Source: Bacteriovorax sp. BSW11_IV
GTDB taxonomy: Bacteria; Bdellovibrionota; Bacteriovoracia; Bacteriovoracales; Bacteriovoracaceae
NCBI RefSeq assembly: GCF_000447755.1
Contig: NZ_AUNE01000010.1
Location: 124,001 to 188,000, forward strand
Length of the DNA: 64,000 bases
Reading direction: 5' to 3'
Position numbers and translations under genes: made by a program. The notes under the pieces are model-generated. The model was given only the letters and a program-made list of their open reading frames with translations, did not search any database and had not been told where the DNA came from. Positions 24,996 to 33,965 of this stretch are shown here, in pieces (the stretch's first letter is position 1; each line of letters opens with the position of its first letter).

Positions 24996-25214
24996 TCAAT
25001 ACTGCTTTTTTTCCTTCTTATTTTTCAAAGATAAGCTTGAGTCAAACCAAAGATGATCTAAAGCACGATAATATTCCAAAGCTGGTCTTTTTTCTCTTTC
25101 GTCCTTTTGAGTGTTAAATGCCTCACATTCAGCCCGAAGCCCCATATTAGGGGCCGGAGGTCTGCTATAAATAGGATGATCAAGTGGAAACAAGGGTTTA
25201 ATATTTAATGCCAT
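24996..25214 (-). CDS. small protein, unknown
   Basis: 72 aa, Pro-rich N-terminus ('PLFPLDHPIYSRPPAPNMG') and a Lys-rich tail. No Shine-Dalgarno of note. It is 31 bases ahead of the exported coiled-coil gene in the same direction, which is the main reason to accept it. No family recognised. Confidence 0.48.
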   Translation of the reverse strand: MALNIKPLFPLDHPIYSRPPAPNMGLRAECEAFNTQKDEREKRPALEYYRALDHLWFDSSLSLKNKKEKKQY

Positions 25215-25357
25215 GCATTAATAATAAAGCAAAAACAGCATCTTTTTGCTCCCTTAATTTTTTATATCGGAAACATTTGCACAATAGTGAGAATTTTTAT
25301 AAATAAAGGGCCATAAGTTTTTAAAAAGATAGACTTTTTTTAAGTCGCAGGAAAACA

Positions 25358-26494
25358 ATGAATAAACTTGTGATCATATCAATTTTGGCAATGCTCATTT
25401 CACAAAACCTGTGGGCCCAAGTCACAAGTGCCATTAATGCAAACGATTATGGTCAATACCCTCATCTAAGCACTCCCTTAACAAATGCAGGGAAAATGGG
25501 AACAGGGGGACAAAATCCTCTTATTCGCATCAAAAGAACCTCTTATTTTCCGGCCCGTACTATAGGCAAGATTGGTGAACATTGTACAGGTGTACTAATT
25601 GGACCCCGCCATGTTTTAACGGCCGCTCACTGCGTTTACAACAGAGAGACAGAGACATGGATCGAAGACCTCTCTTTCACTCCTGGACTCGATCGCGAAT
25701 ACCGCCCATACCACACAATGGACTGGGTAAAAGTATACCTACTCAATCTCTACATAAAAAAAGGGATTAGTGATTTAGACTACGCTCTTATTTTTCTAAA
25801 AGAAGATATTGGAAAGAAAACAGGTTGGTCATCTTTCAAAGAACACCTGAACTACGGAACATCTTTATTTAACGGGGAAATCTACGGTTATGATCTTTTT
25901 GGAGATTTGAAGGATAGGCTTGTATTCTCTCAATGCCCGATGACTCTTTTTGAAGACAGACTCATACGCCACAATTGCGACGTCATCCAAGGTATGAGCG
26001 GATCACCAATTTTTAAAGATAAAGACATCATAGGTCTCTCACTTTACGCAGGACAAAAATTTAATTCTGGCGTGTTTTTTCAAAATCATCACAGAGAGAG
26101 AATTCACGCTTGGCTCAAAGACGAGCAAGATGATTTCACAGAAGATCACTACAATTTTAACCCAACAAACTCTCCAGAGTTTGATCAATTGATTATTGAA
26201 AACTCTTGTTCACAAGCAGTGAAGTTTCGCCTTGTCTTTGACAATTCAATTACAGGACAAACTGAGAACGCTGGTGAAATTTCCCTTGAGCGCGGCAAGC
26301 GACATATCGCTGGTAAAACGACATCGCGCTACTACTACCTCTACGCCGAAACGGGAAGTGGCATAAATTTTTTAAGCGGTAGAGAACATTGTGAGATTTA
26401 TTCGAATAAAGATAAAAAATGTTTTAAGAAATTTGCTATTCGCTCAAGTGGTTGGGGCAGCTGGATACACAGATTAAATTGTCAGGCCCAATAA
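25358..26494 (+). CDS. secreted trypsin-like serine protease
   Basis: 378 aa with a signal peptide (first about 20 residues ending LWA). The chymotrypsin-fold (S1/V8-like) triad is visible: His in VLTAAHCVYN (near residue 90), Asp in 'ISDLDYALIFL' (near 141), Ser in 'IQGMSGSPIF' (near 214). GMSGSP resembles the V8/glutamyl endopeptidase branch. A C-terminal domain of about 110 residues with Cys pairs follows ('ENSCSQAVKFRLVFDN' onward), a likely beta-sandwich for substrate or surface binding. An exported protease fits prey degradation. Confidence 0.9.
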   Translation: MNKLVIISILAMLISQNLWAQVTSAINANDYGQYPHLSTPLTNAGKMGTGGQNPLIRIKRTSYFPARTIGKIGEHCTGVLIGPRHVLTAAHCVYNRETETWIEDLSFTPGLDREYRPYHTMDWVKVYLLNLYIKKGISDLDYALIFLKEDIGKKTGWSSFKEHLNYGTSLFNGEIYGYDLFGDLKDRLVFSQCPMTLFEDRLIRHNCDVIQGMSGSPIFKDKDIIGLSLYAGQKFNSGVFFQNHHRERIHAWLKDEQDDFTEDHYNFNPTNSPEFDQLIIENSCSQAVKFRLVFDNSITGQTENAGEISLERGKRHIAGKTTSRYYYLYAETGSGINFLSGREHCEIYSNKDKKCFKKFAIRSSGWGSWIHRLNCQAQ

Positions 26495-26664
26495 GATTCA
26501 TCGCATGCGGTGTGTAAAAATTGTTCTTACTCTAAAAAAAAGAACATATTTACTAAAAAAATGAGCAATTTAAGCAAATCCTGACTAAAACTTTTGAGTA
26601 AATCATGGTAATGAAAAGCAATTTTTAAATTAAGATAACTTGCTAAATTTTAAGGGAGTCACAA

Positions 26665-27576
26665 ATGTTTAGAGGTTTGAAAGCAGCATTGCTTATGGCA
26701 ATGGTAGTTACACTTGGTGTTTCTTGCCAAAATGAAGAGAAACTAGGATCAAAAAACAACCCAGTGAAGCTTTACTTCACTCCATCAGTAGATGCAGATA
26801 CAATCTCATCTAATTCAGTAGAATTCATTAAATTCTTAGAAGCTGAAACAGGATTATTCTTTCAAACAGGTATTCCTACAAACTACGTAGCTGTAGTTGA
26901 AGCATTCGGATCAGCAAGAGCTGACATTGGTGTTATGAACTCTTTCGGGTACCTAATGGCCAATGAGAAATACGGAGCAACTGCAAAGCTTAGAGTTCTT
27001 CGTTATGGCCATGACTACTACCAAGGACAAATCCTTGCTCACGTTGATAGCGATATCAAAGACGTAAAAGACCTAGAAGGTAAAAAATTCGCTTTCACAG
27101 ACCCTTCATCAACTTCAGGGTACATGTTCCCACTAAAAATTCTAAAAGATAACAATGTTACTCTTGGAAACCAAACTTTCGCAATTAAGCACGACAACGT
27201 TGTAACTATGATCTACCAAAAGCAAGTAGATGGTGGAGCAACTTATTACTCAGCTCCTTCAGAAGAAGGAAAAATTCGCGACGCTCGTGAAAGAGTTAAG
27301 ACTCAATTCCCAGACGTTGAAGAAAAAGTAAAAATCGTAGCTATTACTGAAAAAATTCCTAACGACCCATTTGTATTCAGAAAGGATCTAGATCCAGAAG
27401 TTACAACTAAGTTCATCGCGGCCGTTAAGAAATTTATCGCAACAGAAGCTGGACAAAAAATCTTTAAAAATATCTATAGTGTTGAAGGGATTATCGATAC
27501 AACTGACGCTGACTATGATGGTCTAAGAGCGATGGTTAAGTCACTTGAACTTGACGCTAGCACATTAGTGAAATAA
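26665..27576 (+). CDS. phnD: phosphate/phosphonate-type ABC transporter substrate-binding lipoprotein
   Basis: 303 aa lipoprotein: signal peptide with lipobox LGVS-C (Cys about 21). The mature part matches PhnD-type periplasmic binding proteins: 'VKLYFTPSVDADTI', 'GSARADIGVMNSFGYLMA', 'FAFTDPSSTSGYMFP'. It captures a phosphorus oxyanion (phosphonate, phosphite or phosphate) for the adjacent PhnC/PhnE transporter. GGGAG precedes ATG. First gene of phnDCE, 17 bases ahead of phnC. No C-P lyase or phosphonatase genes are nearby, so the true substrate is open. Confidence 0.92.
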   Translation: MFRGLKAALLMAMVVTLGVSCQNEEKLGSKNNPVKLYFTPSVDADTISSNSVEFIKFLEAETGLFFQTGIPTNYVAVVEAFGSARADIGVMNSFGYLMANEKYGATAKLRVLRYGHDYYQGQILAHVDSDIKDVKDLEGKKFAFTDPSSTSGYMFPLKILKDNNVTLGNQTFAIKHDNVVTMIYQKQVDGGATYYSAPSEEGKIRDARERVKTQFPDVEEKVKIVAITEKIPNDPFVFRKDLDPEVTTKFIAAVKKFIATEAGQKIFKNIYSVEGIIDTTDADYDGLRAMVKSLELDASTLVK

Positions 27577-27593
27577 TTAACAAAGAGAGTGAA

Positions 27594-28352
27594 ATGTTTA
27601 AAGTTGAGAATTTGAACAAAGTTTACCCTAACGGCACTCATGCCCTAAAGGACGTTACTTTTGACGTACAAGCGGGCGAGTTCCTAGTTGTTATCGGTCT
27701 TTCGGGATCTGGTAAATCAACTATGCTTCGTTGTCTAAACAGACTTCATGAACCAACAACTGGTCGCATCCTTTTCGAGGGAGAAGATGTAACTCACGTT
27801 AAAGGGAAGACACTTAGAAATGTAAGATCAAGAATTGGGATGATCTTCCAACATTTTAATTTAATCCCAAGAAGAACTGTTCTTACAAATGTACTCTCGG
27901 GAACTCTTGCAAGAACTGGCGTTATCAATTCTATTCTTGGAATCTACAATGAAGAAGACAAGAAAAAGGCCATGGATTACATCAGAATCGTAGGTCTTGA
28001 AGGAAAAGAAAACGTTAGAGCTGACAACCTATCAGGTGGTCAACAGCAACGTGTTGCTATCGCAAGAGCGCTTATGCAAAACCCTAAGGTCCTTCTTTGT
28101 GACGAACCTGTTGCGTCTCTAGACCCAGCGACTTCTCACTCTGTTATGCAATACCTTAAAAAAGTTAATGAAGAACTTGGTGTAACAATTATTTGTAACC
28201 TCCACTTCCTTTCATTAGTTCGTCAGTATGCCAGCCGTGTTATCGCCCTTAAAGGTGGGAAACTTATCTATGAAGGGAAACCTCTAGATATCGATGAAAA
28301 CTGGTTTAAAACAATCTACGGTGAAGAAGCTGTAGAAGTAACTATCGATTAA
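27594..28352 (+). CDS. phnC: phosphonate-type ABC transporter ATP-binding protein
   Basis: 252 aa ABC ATPase. Walker A GLSGSGKST (about residues 36-44), Q-loop 'MIFQHFNLI', signature LSGGQQQRVAIARAL (about 144-158), Walker B VLLCDEPVASLDP, and switch His in 'IICNLHFL'. The N-L-H variant of the H-loop is typical of PhnC. It drives import with PhnE. Middle gene of the operon, with short spacers on both sides. Confidence 0.95.
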   Translation: MFKVENLNKVYPNGTHALKDVTFDVQAGEFLVVIGLSGSGKSTMLRCLNRLHEPTTGRILFEGEDVTHVKGKTLRNVRSRIGMIFQHFNLIPRRTVLTNVLSGTLARTGVINSILGIYNEEDKKKAMDYIRIVGLEGKENVRADNLSGGQQQRVAIARALMQNPKVLLCDEPVASLDPATSHSVMQYLKKVNEELGVTIICNLHFLSLVRQYASRVIALKGGKLIYEGKPLDIDENWFKTIYGEEAVEVTID

Positions 28353-28369
28353 TTTTTAAGGACTGGAAA

Positions 28370-29458
28370 ATGGATATGAGTACAACTAACGAAAATACTA
28401 CACCAGACTTCTTACAAGATAAGGGTCTTACATTTAAAAAAGTAAGAGCTAATTTTTGGGCACTTTTTATCGACGTGTTCATGTGGTCATACACAATATT
28501 AGTTTCTTGGAAGATCATTTATGAAAAAATCATTCTTGGTCTTAGATTCCCTGAGTTTTCTTGGAATCAACCACTAATCGCCCTAGGAGCAGGTGCAGTT
28601 GTTGCGATTGCTCTTCATATGACAAAGCTATCAATTGGTAGAGCTTGTATGGGCCTAATGAAAAGAGATGAGAATAAGCCAATTTTCAGAGAGCCATTTA
28701 TGGCCTTTGGACTTGTCATTATTATCCTAACTTTCATCGCTGGACTTTTTCTTTCTCAAGTTTCGATTAGAGAGTTCTTGTCTGCAAGTGGTCTTATTGG
28801 TGCGAAAAGAATCTTTACAGCTCTTTTTAACCCTAACTTTAACATTATTGCTGATGCGACATTTGCAGCAGTTGAGACAATCTACATGGCGTTTATCGCT
28901 ACAGCTTTCTCACTGCCATTTGCTTTCATTCTAGCTTTCTTCGCTGCAAGAAACCTTATGAGTGGATCACCATTAACAATGACAATTTACTCTCTTGTTC
29001 GTTTTGTTCTAAACGTTTCAAGATCAATTGAGCCACTAGTTTGGGCGATTATCTTCTCAGTATGGGTTGGTATTGGTCCATTCGCAGGTATGTTAGCTCT
29101 TATGCTTCACTCTGTATCTTCACTTTCAAAACTCTACTCAGAGCAAATTGAAAATATTTCAGAAGGTCCAATTGAGGCCATGACAGCAACAGGAGCTCAC
29201 CCAGTTCAAGTTATTTGGTACGGGGTTGTTCCACAAATCGTTCTTCCTTACCTATCGTACACAATCTACAGATGGGACATCAACGTTCGTATGGCCACAG
29301 TTATCGGTCTAGTTGGTGGTGGGGGTATTGGTACAATGCTAATGCAGTACCAAGGTCTTGCTAAGTGGAATGAAGTAGGACTACTTGTTATCGTAATCGC
29401 AGTTATCGTTTGGGTGATGGACTACCTATCATCTCAAATCCGCGAAGCTATTAAGTAG
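28370..29458 (+). CDS. phnE: phosphonate-type ABC transporter permease
   Basis: 362 aa inner-membrane permease with the MetI-like fold. The cytoplasmic coupling (EAA) loop is 'EGPIEAMTATGAHPVQVI', as in PhnE. It is longer than the usual 260-280 aa because of an N-terminal extension with two extra membrane helices (about residues 28-85). It forms the channel with PhnC. The operon is followed by the tandem hairpin/terminator region rather than an ordinary terminator. Confidence 0.92.
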   Translation: MDMSTTNENTTPDFLQDKGLTFKKVRANFWALFIDVFMWSYTILVSWKIIYEKIILGLRFPEFSWNQPLIALGAGAVVAIALHMTKLSIGRACMGLMKRDENKPIFREPFMAFGLVIIILTFIAGLFLSQVSIREFLSASGLIGAKRIFTALFNPNFNIIADATFAAVETIYMAFIATAFSLPFAFILAFFAARNLMSGSPLTMTIYSLVRFVLNVSRSIEPLVWAIIFSVWVGIGPFAGMLALMLHSVSSLSKLYSEQIENISEGPIEAMTATGAHPVQVIWYGVVPQIVLPYLSYTIYRWDINVRMATVIGLVGGGGIGTMLMQYQGLAKWNEVGLLVIVIAVIVWVMDYLSSQIREAIK

Positions 29459-29550
29459 GCCAATAGAATGCTCCAGTGGAGCATTCTAACTTGTCCTATT
29501 GCACATTCTAGCGGGCCATCCTCTTACACATGAGTTTGGCCTACTCCAAG

Positions 29551-29580
29551 ATAGGATCTCAAATCGAGATCCTTTTTTAT
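29551..29580 (+). terminator. Rho-independent terminator, repeat unit A
   Basis: AGGATCTC/GAGATCCT (loop AAATC) followed by T6. It probably also ends readthrough from phnE. Confidence 0.85.
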
Positions 29581-29742
29581 TACCTCAGAGCATTCCAACT
29601 TTCTTTTCTTGCACATTCTTGCAGAAAACTTCTTACACATGAGTCCGATCTATACAAGTTATGCTCCAGTGGAGCATTACTACGGCTTTTATTGCACGCT
29701 CTAGCGGTTAATTTTTTACACATGAGTTAAGGCTACAATAGA

Positions 29743-29773
29743 AAGGATCTCGAAATGAGATCCTTTTTTATTT
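29743..29773 (+). terminator. Rho-independent terminator, repeat unit C
   Basis: AAAGGATCTC/GAGATCCTTT (10 bp, loop GAAAT) followed by a T-run. It is very similar in sequence to the unit A terminator and reaches into the stop-codon end of the convergent ATPase gene. Confidence 0.85.
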
Positions 29774-30355
29774 AATACTATTAATGACATTCTCAATAGA
29801 CATAATTCCATACATAATCTTTTTCACAAAAGATTCGTTTGAACTTACAAGAGAAAATTTTGGGTGCTTTGACCAAACGGCCTGTAGTTTCTTATCAAGT
29901 TCAATGGCCTTTTGAGCGTCTTCATTTCGATAAGGGTTATTACTTGAGATATCATTTCCTGAAGCTGCCCCAGTTTCAAAAAAGATGACTGCATCATAAC
30001 GAGATAGCTCTTCTTCATAACTAGAGTGCATTGTTGCAAAAAACTCTTCTTCAGTTCCTGGCCAATAGGCAAGGCCATCTAGAGTTCCTCTATCACAAAT
30101 AAGAAGTCTTTCTGGATGCTGGACACTAACAATGGTTTCCATATCTTTTTGTAAATTGAATATGGCCTTTTGTGTTGCTCTCACAACTTCTTCAGAATCA
30201 GTTCTTTCAATTCCACTTGCAAATATTAAAGTTGCTGCTTCAGAGACGACACTTACTTTTCCACACAGTTCTCTGCGAAAAAGATCAATGGCCGTAGTTT
30301 TACCACCACCTGGACCACCAGTAATAACGACTTTTAAACTTCTTTGTGTATTCAT
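29768..30355 (-). CDS. P-loop ATPase (AAA_28 / NadR-kinase-like)
   Basis: 195 aa with Walker A ITGGPGGGKTT (about residues 11-21), 'VSEAATLIFASGIERT' and 'LLICDRGTLDGLAYWPG' (Walker B with DRG), the pattern of AAA_28-domain proteins related to nucleotide or nicotinamide-riboside kinases. Cytoplasmic; substrate unknown, though a small-molecule kinase is likely. It follows the CBS-domain gene by 18 bases, and all three minus-strand genes 29768-32002 could be one transcript. Confidence 0.82.
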   Translation of the reverse strand: MNTQRSLKVVITGGPGGGKTTAIDLFRRELCGKVSVVSEAATLIFASGIERTDSEEVVRATQKAIFNLQKDMETIVSVQHPERLLICDRGTLDGLAYWPGTEEEFFATMHSSYEEELSRYDAVIFFETGAASGNDISSNNPYRNEDAQKAIELDKKLQAVWSKHPKFSLVSSNESFVKKIMYGIMSIENVINSIK

Positions 30356-30373
30356 TCAGACCACTTTTGTTGA

Positions 30374-30898
30374 TTAAATTGCTAATCCAGTATCAATGAC
30401 AACTTTCAATAAATCAACATAACTCACAATTCCAACGAGCATTTTTTGAGAATTCAAAATGGGAATTGCACTGATATTTTCTTTGACCATTACTTTTGCA
30501 AGGTTTCGAAAAGAGCATTCTTCATCGGCACAAACAACGACAGAGGACATTACTTCTTTGGCCTTTATGAAATTGAATCCAGCACTTTCTTTTAGACTTA
30601 ACAGGTCTTTCAAAGAGAGCATGCCAATGAGTGAGTCTCCCCTAACGACAGGAATATGGCGAATGCCATGCTTATGCATAGTAGAAAAGATATCACTTAG
30701 CCTATCATCAGCATTGGCCGTGATAACATTTTTAACCATAAACTCAATGGCATATTTTTGCTTATCCTGTCTCGTTTTTTCTTCTTTAGTCGAAGCGTGG
30801 GCCAATGTTTTATCGAGACGGGCCCTATTGTCTGGGCCATCTTCTAGATATGAAAAGTTGTGGTTATTTACAATTCCATTAATGACAATATAGAACAT
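30374..30898 (-). CDS. tandem CBS-domain protein
   Basis: 174 aa. After a polar N-terminal stretch, two CBS domains (about residues 50-105 and 115-170) appear: 'VKNVITANADDRLSDIF', 'GIRHIPVVRGDSLIGMLS', then 'KEVMSSVVVCADEECSF', 'NISAIPILNSQKMLVGIVS'. CBS pairs bind adenine nucleotides and act as energy sensors. ATG 30898 is fixed by AGAGG six bases before it; TTG and GTG codons just upstream are not used. A regulatory partner is not obvious, but the ATPase gene follows directly. Confidence 0.85.
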   Translation of the reverse strand: MFYIVINGIVNNHNFSYLEDGPDNRARLDKTLAHASTKEEKTRQDKQKYAIEFMVKNVITANADDRLSDIFSTMHKHGIRHIPVVRGDSLIGMLSLKDLLSLKESAGFNFIKAKEVMSSVVVCADEECSFRNLAKVMVKENISAIPILNSQKMLVGIVSYVDLLKVVIDTGLAI

Positions 30899-30910
30899 CA
30901 CCAACCTCTT

Positions 30911-32002
30911 TTATGGTAGAGAGTGAATTCTCTCGACATAAGTAATGAGGGCCTCTCTATTTTGCTCATAATAGTAATCAATCATACTGTAGTTGGGCCA
31001 TTTTGAATCTGACAGTTCAACAGTAAGTTGAATATCAGCATGCCAGTAATAACTCCAGTCCTGCATCCCACCATTAACTTCATACCACTGATAACCGTTT
31101 GTGATTCCACCAGCAAACTGTCTAGAGCTTCCAATATAAGGAGCGAGAGCTGCGTACTCAGTACTTAAATCTTTAACTAGCCCTTCATGAGGAAAAGGAT
31201 TTCGAGAAGTATCCCAAGGATAATTTACAACTTCAGCACCTCCGTGAAAGTTGGCCGAAAGGAGAAAATTATGTTCTTTTTGCCAATTCATGACGGCCAC
31301 CGTTTCTGGAGGACGACCAGTCGTCGTATTCGAGTTATCTCTTGTGGTAAAATCTGGAAAACTTCTATTCAAATCAATATTGCGAGCATTACCTCTTCTA
31401 CGTCTTTGGGCACCGTCTGGATTCATAGAGACAAGAATATGAATTTGTGTATTTTCAAGAAGATCAGAAATTCTTTGATCTTGGCCATAACTTTCTAAGA
31501 TATCTCTGATAAAGCGAATCATCAGCTCTCTTCCGACAATTTCATCACCATGCATATTCGCAATATATTTAAACGCCTTTCTTTGATCGTTTGCTTTTTT
31601 TGCATCAGTTGCAATTTTCATAACCCAAAGATCTCTACCTTCAACAGACTTACCAATTGAGTAGAGGTCTGTGAGATTTTCAAAATGATTCGCAAGGGAT
31701 TTTAATTCATTTTCTATCTCAGAGAATTGAGGATAATCGAGACCTTTTTCATTTCCAATCTCAACTTGAACAAATGGGGCCCCGATTTTTTCTAGATAAA
31801 GTCCTGTGCCCGTCGGACCATGAACTTCATAGCCATTCTCATGAATATGATCAATCGTGAACTCTTCTCGACTCGAAAGTAAATTGAAGTATGCATTTTT
31901 AGAATCTTCTACAAAGTATGATTCATTAACATATTTTGGAGTAAAGGCATTTGCACAAAAAGCAGAGCACAACAATAAGAGAAATACACTATTCTTGATC
32001 AT
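30911..32002 (-). CDS. exported M14 zinc carboxypeptidase
   Basis: 363 aa with a signal peptide (hydrophobic 'SVFLLLLCSAFCANA'). The M14 zinc site is complete: HGDE in 'ANMHGDEIVGRE' (about residue 150), His in 'SANFHGGAEVVN' (about 250), and the catalytic Glu in 'QLTVELSDSKWP' (about 327). An 'RNIDLNRSFPD' segment with Asn-Arg substrate binders matches the carboxypeptidase A/E (M14B) group. It removes C-terminal amino acids from peptides outside the cytoplasm. AAGGA seven bases before ATG 32002 supports the start. Confidence 0.93.
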   Translation of the reverse strand: MIKNSVFLLLLCSAFCANAFTPKYVNESYFVEDSKNAYFNLLSSREEFTIDHIHENGYEVHGPTGTGLYLEKIGAPFVQVEIGNEKGLDYPQFSEIENELKSLANHFENLTDLYSIGKSVEGRDLWVMKIATDAKKANDQRKAFKYIANMHGDEIVGRELMIRFIRDILESYGQDQRISDLLENTQIHILVSMNPDGAQRRRRGNARNIDLNRSFPDFTTRDNSNTTTGRPPETVAVMNWQKEHNFLLSANFHGGAEVVNYPWDTSRNPFPHEGLVKDLSTEYAALAPYIGSSRQFAGGITNGYQWYEVNGGMQDWSYYWHADIQLTVELSDSKWPNYSMIDYYYEQNREALITYVERIHSLP

Positions 32003-32203
32003 CAATTCATCCTTGAAGCTATTTATTTAAGAATAACTGAATTCGCTCTAAAGTTATTGGCGAGGAAAATATCACCACTAAGAATTAAAAAGTTAGATGA
32101 ATCAAACTTTAATATGGGAAATATCGATGTTTAAATTTTGTAAACCCATGTTTTTACGAGAAAGAGTAAATCAGAAATTCATAAAAAACCCATAAAGTTT
32201 ACT

Positions 32204-32230
32204 TAAAATATCAAGCAAACTGACCGATAT
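32204..32230 (+). promoter_or_regulatory. sigma-28 (FliA)-type promoter
   Basis: TAAA (32204-32207), 15 bases, ACCGATAT (32223-32230), against the flagellar consensus TAAA-N15-GCCGATAA. It lies 30 bases before the chemoreceptor ATG. This fits a motility-regulated MCP. Confidence 0.65.
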
Positions 32231-32259
32231 GTTTTGAGTAACAATTAAGAGGGAAGTCC

Positions 32260-33834
32260 ATGAAGCTAGATAAAATTTCGTTCAAATTCAAAGTTATTTT
32301 TTCTTTCTCACTTTTATTTGCCGTGATGTTATCACTAGGTGGGATATCATATTATGCAAGTAACACTTTGAATAATAAGATTACTAAATCATTCAACTAT
32401 TATCTGCCGTCTATTAACTTGCTTGTGCAATCAGATCGAGACTTCCAGCAGGTTCTCGTCGCAGAAAGAACAATTGCATCAGGAAATATTGATAGCAAAA
32501 TGATTGAAGAACAAATTAAAGAAATTAAAACAAACTATGATCAAGTTGTTACAAGAGTTAAGAAATACGAGGCTAAGGCCCAAGATGAAAAAGAGAAAGA
32601 ATACCTAAAGGCCTTTTGGATGCACCATAAATTATGGTCTGATCAATTAGATATCTTTTTGAAACATACGGCCGAATCTCAATTCGATAAAGCAAGAGAA
32701 CTTTCTCTAACAACAATTTCAAAGCACTTCGAAGATGCGAGAAATCAACTTGATGCTCTTCAAGACTATATCTTAGATAAAACAGTCGTTGAACAAAAAG
32801 TATCGGAAGAACTTTTTGAAAAAGTTGCCCTAACATTGATTGGATCATTAATTGTTACATCAATTTTCATCGGACTACTTTATTTTTCTATCTTTAAGAT
32901 TGTAGGAAATCGTTTAGAAAAAACGACAGCGCTATTGAAGAAAGTAACTGATCACCTTTCATCTTCTTCAACAAAACTGACTGAGAATTCGACTTCTCTA
33001 TCAAGCGCCGTTACTGAGCAGGCATCAAGTCTAGATGAGACAGTGGCGGCCATCAATGAAATCTCGGCCATTGTAGACAAAAACTGTGAAACAACAGACC
33101 ACACATACAGAAGTTCACTAACATGTAAGAATACGGCCATTGAAGGAAAGACAGTTGTTGAGAAGATGGTGGGTGAAATTGAAAGTATTGGAAGCAATAT
33201 TGAGCTAATTCTTGGACAAGTTCAAGGCAACAACAGTAAGCTTACAAATATCAATGATCTTATTCAACAAATTGGTGAAAAAACCAAAGTAATTAATGAT
33301 ATTGTTTTTCAAACAAAACTTCTCTCTTTTAACGCTTCAGTTGAAGCGGCCCGTGCAGGAGAACAAGGAAAAGGCTTTTCTGTTGTAGCAGAAGAGGTTG
33401 GAAACCTTGCAACAATGAGTGGTAAGGCAGCTGCCGAAATCGCAGCAATCCTTGACTCAAGTATTAGAACAGTAGAAGAAATTGTAAGAGAATCGACTCA
33501 AGGTCTTGATGGCCTAATGAGAATTGGTCACGATTCTATAACATCAGGTAAAAAAGTTGCTAATGAATGTGATCACCTCCTCGATCAAATTGTTGAGAGT
33601 ATTGAAAACAACAATATTATGATTGAAGAAGTCAATAAGGCCTCTAAAGAACAGGCCGATGCTCTTAAAGAGATTAATCTGGCGATCTTAAATATCGATC
33701 AGGCCACAAAACACAATAGTGAGCTTGCCAATGCCAATAGTGATGTGGCCGGCCATCTTCTAAGAGATAGCCGCTCAGTGGGACAGGTTTCTGATGAAAT
33801 TGAGGGCATTGTCTATGGTAAGAAGGCCGCGTAA
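32260..33834 (+). CDS. methyl-accepting chemotaxis protein
   Basis: 524 aa receptor. TM1 is near residues 12-34, a helical four-helix-bundle type ligand domain follows (about 35-185), then TM2 near 188-212, and a long cytoplasmic coiled coil. The kinase-control tip is 'INDIVFQTKLLSFNASVE' followed by 'AARAGEQGKGFSVVAEEV' (about 347-383). The tip departs from the usual TNLLALNAAIE, as is common in this bacterial group. HAMP is not obvious. GGGAAG precedes ATG. It signals through CheA/CheW, which are not in this window; a sigma-28-like promoter stands upstream. Confidence 0.93.
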   Translation: MKLDKISFKFKVIFSFSLLFAVMLSLGGISYYASNTLNNKITKSFNYYLPSINLLVQSDRDFQQVLVAERTIASGNIDSKMIEEQIKEIKTNYDQVVTRVKKYEAKAQDEKEKEYLKAFWMHHKLWSDQLDIFLKHTAESQFDKARELSLTTISKHFEDARNQLDALQDYILDKTVVEQKVSEELFEKVALTLIGSLIVTSIFIGLLYFSIFKIVGNRLEKTTALLKKVTDHLSSSSTKLTENSTSLSSAVTEQASSLDETVAAINEISAIVDKNCETTDHTYRSSLTCKNTAIEGKTVVEKMVGEIESIGSNIELILGQVQGNNSKLTNINDLIQQIGEKTKVINDIVFQTKLLSFNASVEAARAGEQGKGFSVVAEEVGNLATMSGKAAAEIAAILDSSIRTVEEIVRESTQGLDGLMRIGHDSITSGKKVANECDHLLDQIVESIENNNIMIEEVNKASKEQADALKEINLAILNIDQATKHNSELANANSDVAGHLLRDSRSVGQVSDEIEGIVYGKKAA

Positions 33835-33849
33835 GCGGTCTTTTTTTTA
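33823..33849 (+). terminator. Rho-independent terminator
   Basis: GGCCGC/GCGGTC (one G-T pair, loop GTAA) followed by T8. The stem begins inside the last codons of the chemoreceptor gene. Confidence 0.82.
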
Positions 33850-33965
33850 TCCACACAAGATTTCAAATAGTTAGTTTCTTAGACACTCGATAGAATTTAC
33901 AGGCCTATCACCCATATTTTTTGATTGCGCTATATAGTGGACCACTACTCAGTTAGGAGCACTAT

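Larger units (their letters stand above)
29465..29774. repeat. tandem hairpin-box-box-terminator repeat (two full, one partial copy)
   Basis: Unit A spans about 29465-29580 and unit C about 29661-29774; partial unit B lies between. Each full unit has, in order: a hairpin (ATGCTCC-AGT-GGAGCAT), box 1 (TTGCAC, 29499 and 29692), 18-19 bases, box 2 (TTACACATGAGT, 29524 and 29716), and a terminator (AGGATCTC/GAGATCCT plus T6). Unit B keeps one hairpin arm (29588-29594), TTGCAC (29609) and TTACACATGAGT (29633-29644) but has no terminator. The region contains no credible gene. Box 1 and box 2 are spaced like -35 and -10 elements, so tandem short RNA genes are one reading. Confidence 0.75.

Noticed and set aside
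29530-29730. 66-aa open frame through the repeat region
   Set aside because: It runs from the ATG in one repeat copy to the same ATG in the third copy, crosses a strong terminator, and has no Shine-Dalgarno.
29465-29774. CRISPR array or c-di-GMP riboswitch
   Set aside because: Repeats are too few, unevenly spaced and separated by terminators; the GEMM riboswitch core motifs are missing, apart from a short GCAC/AGCGG resemblance.
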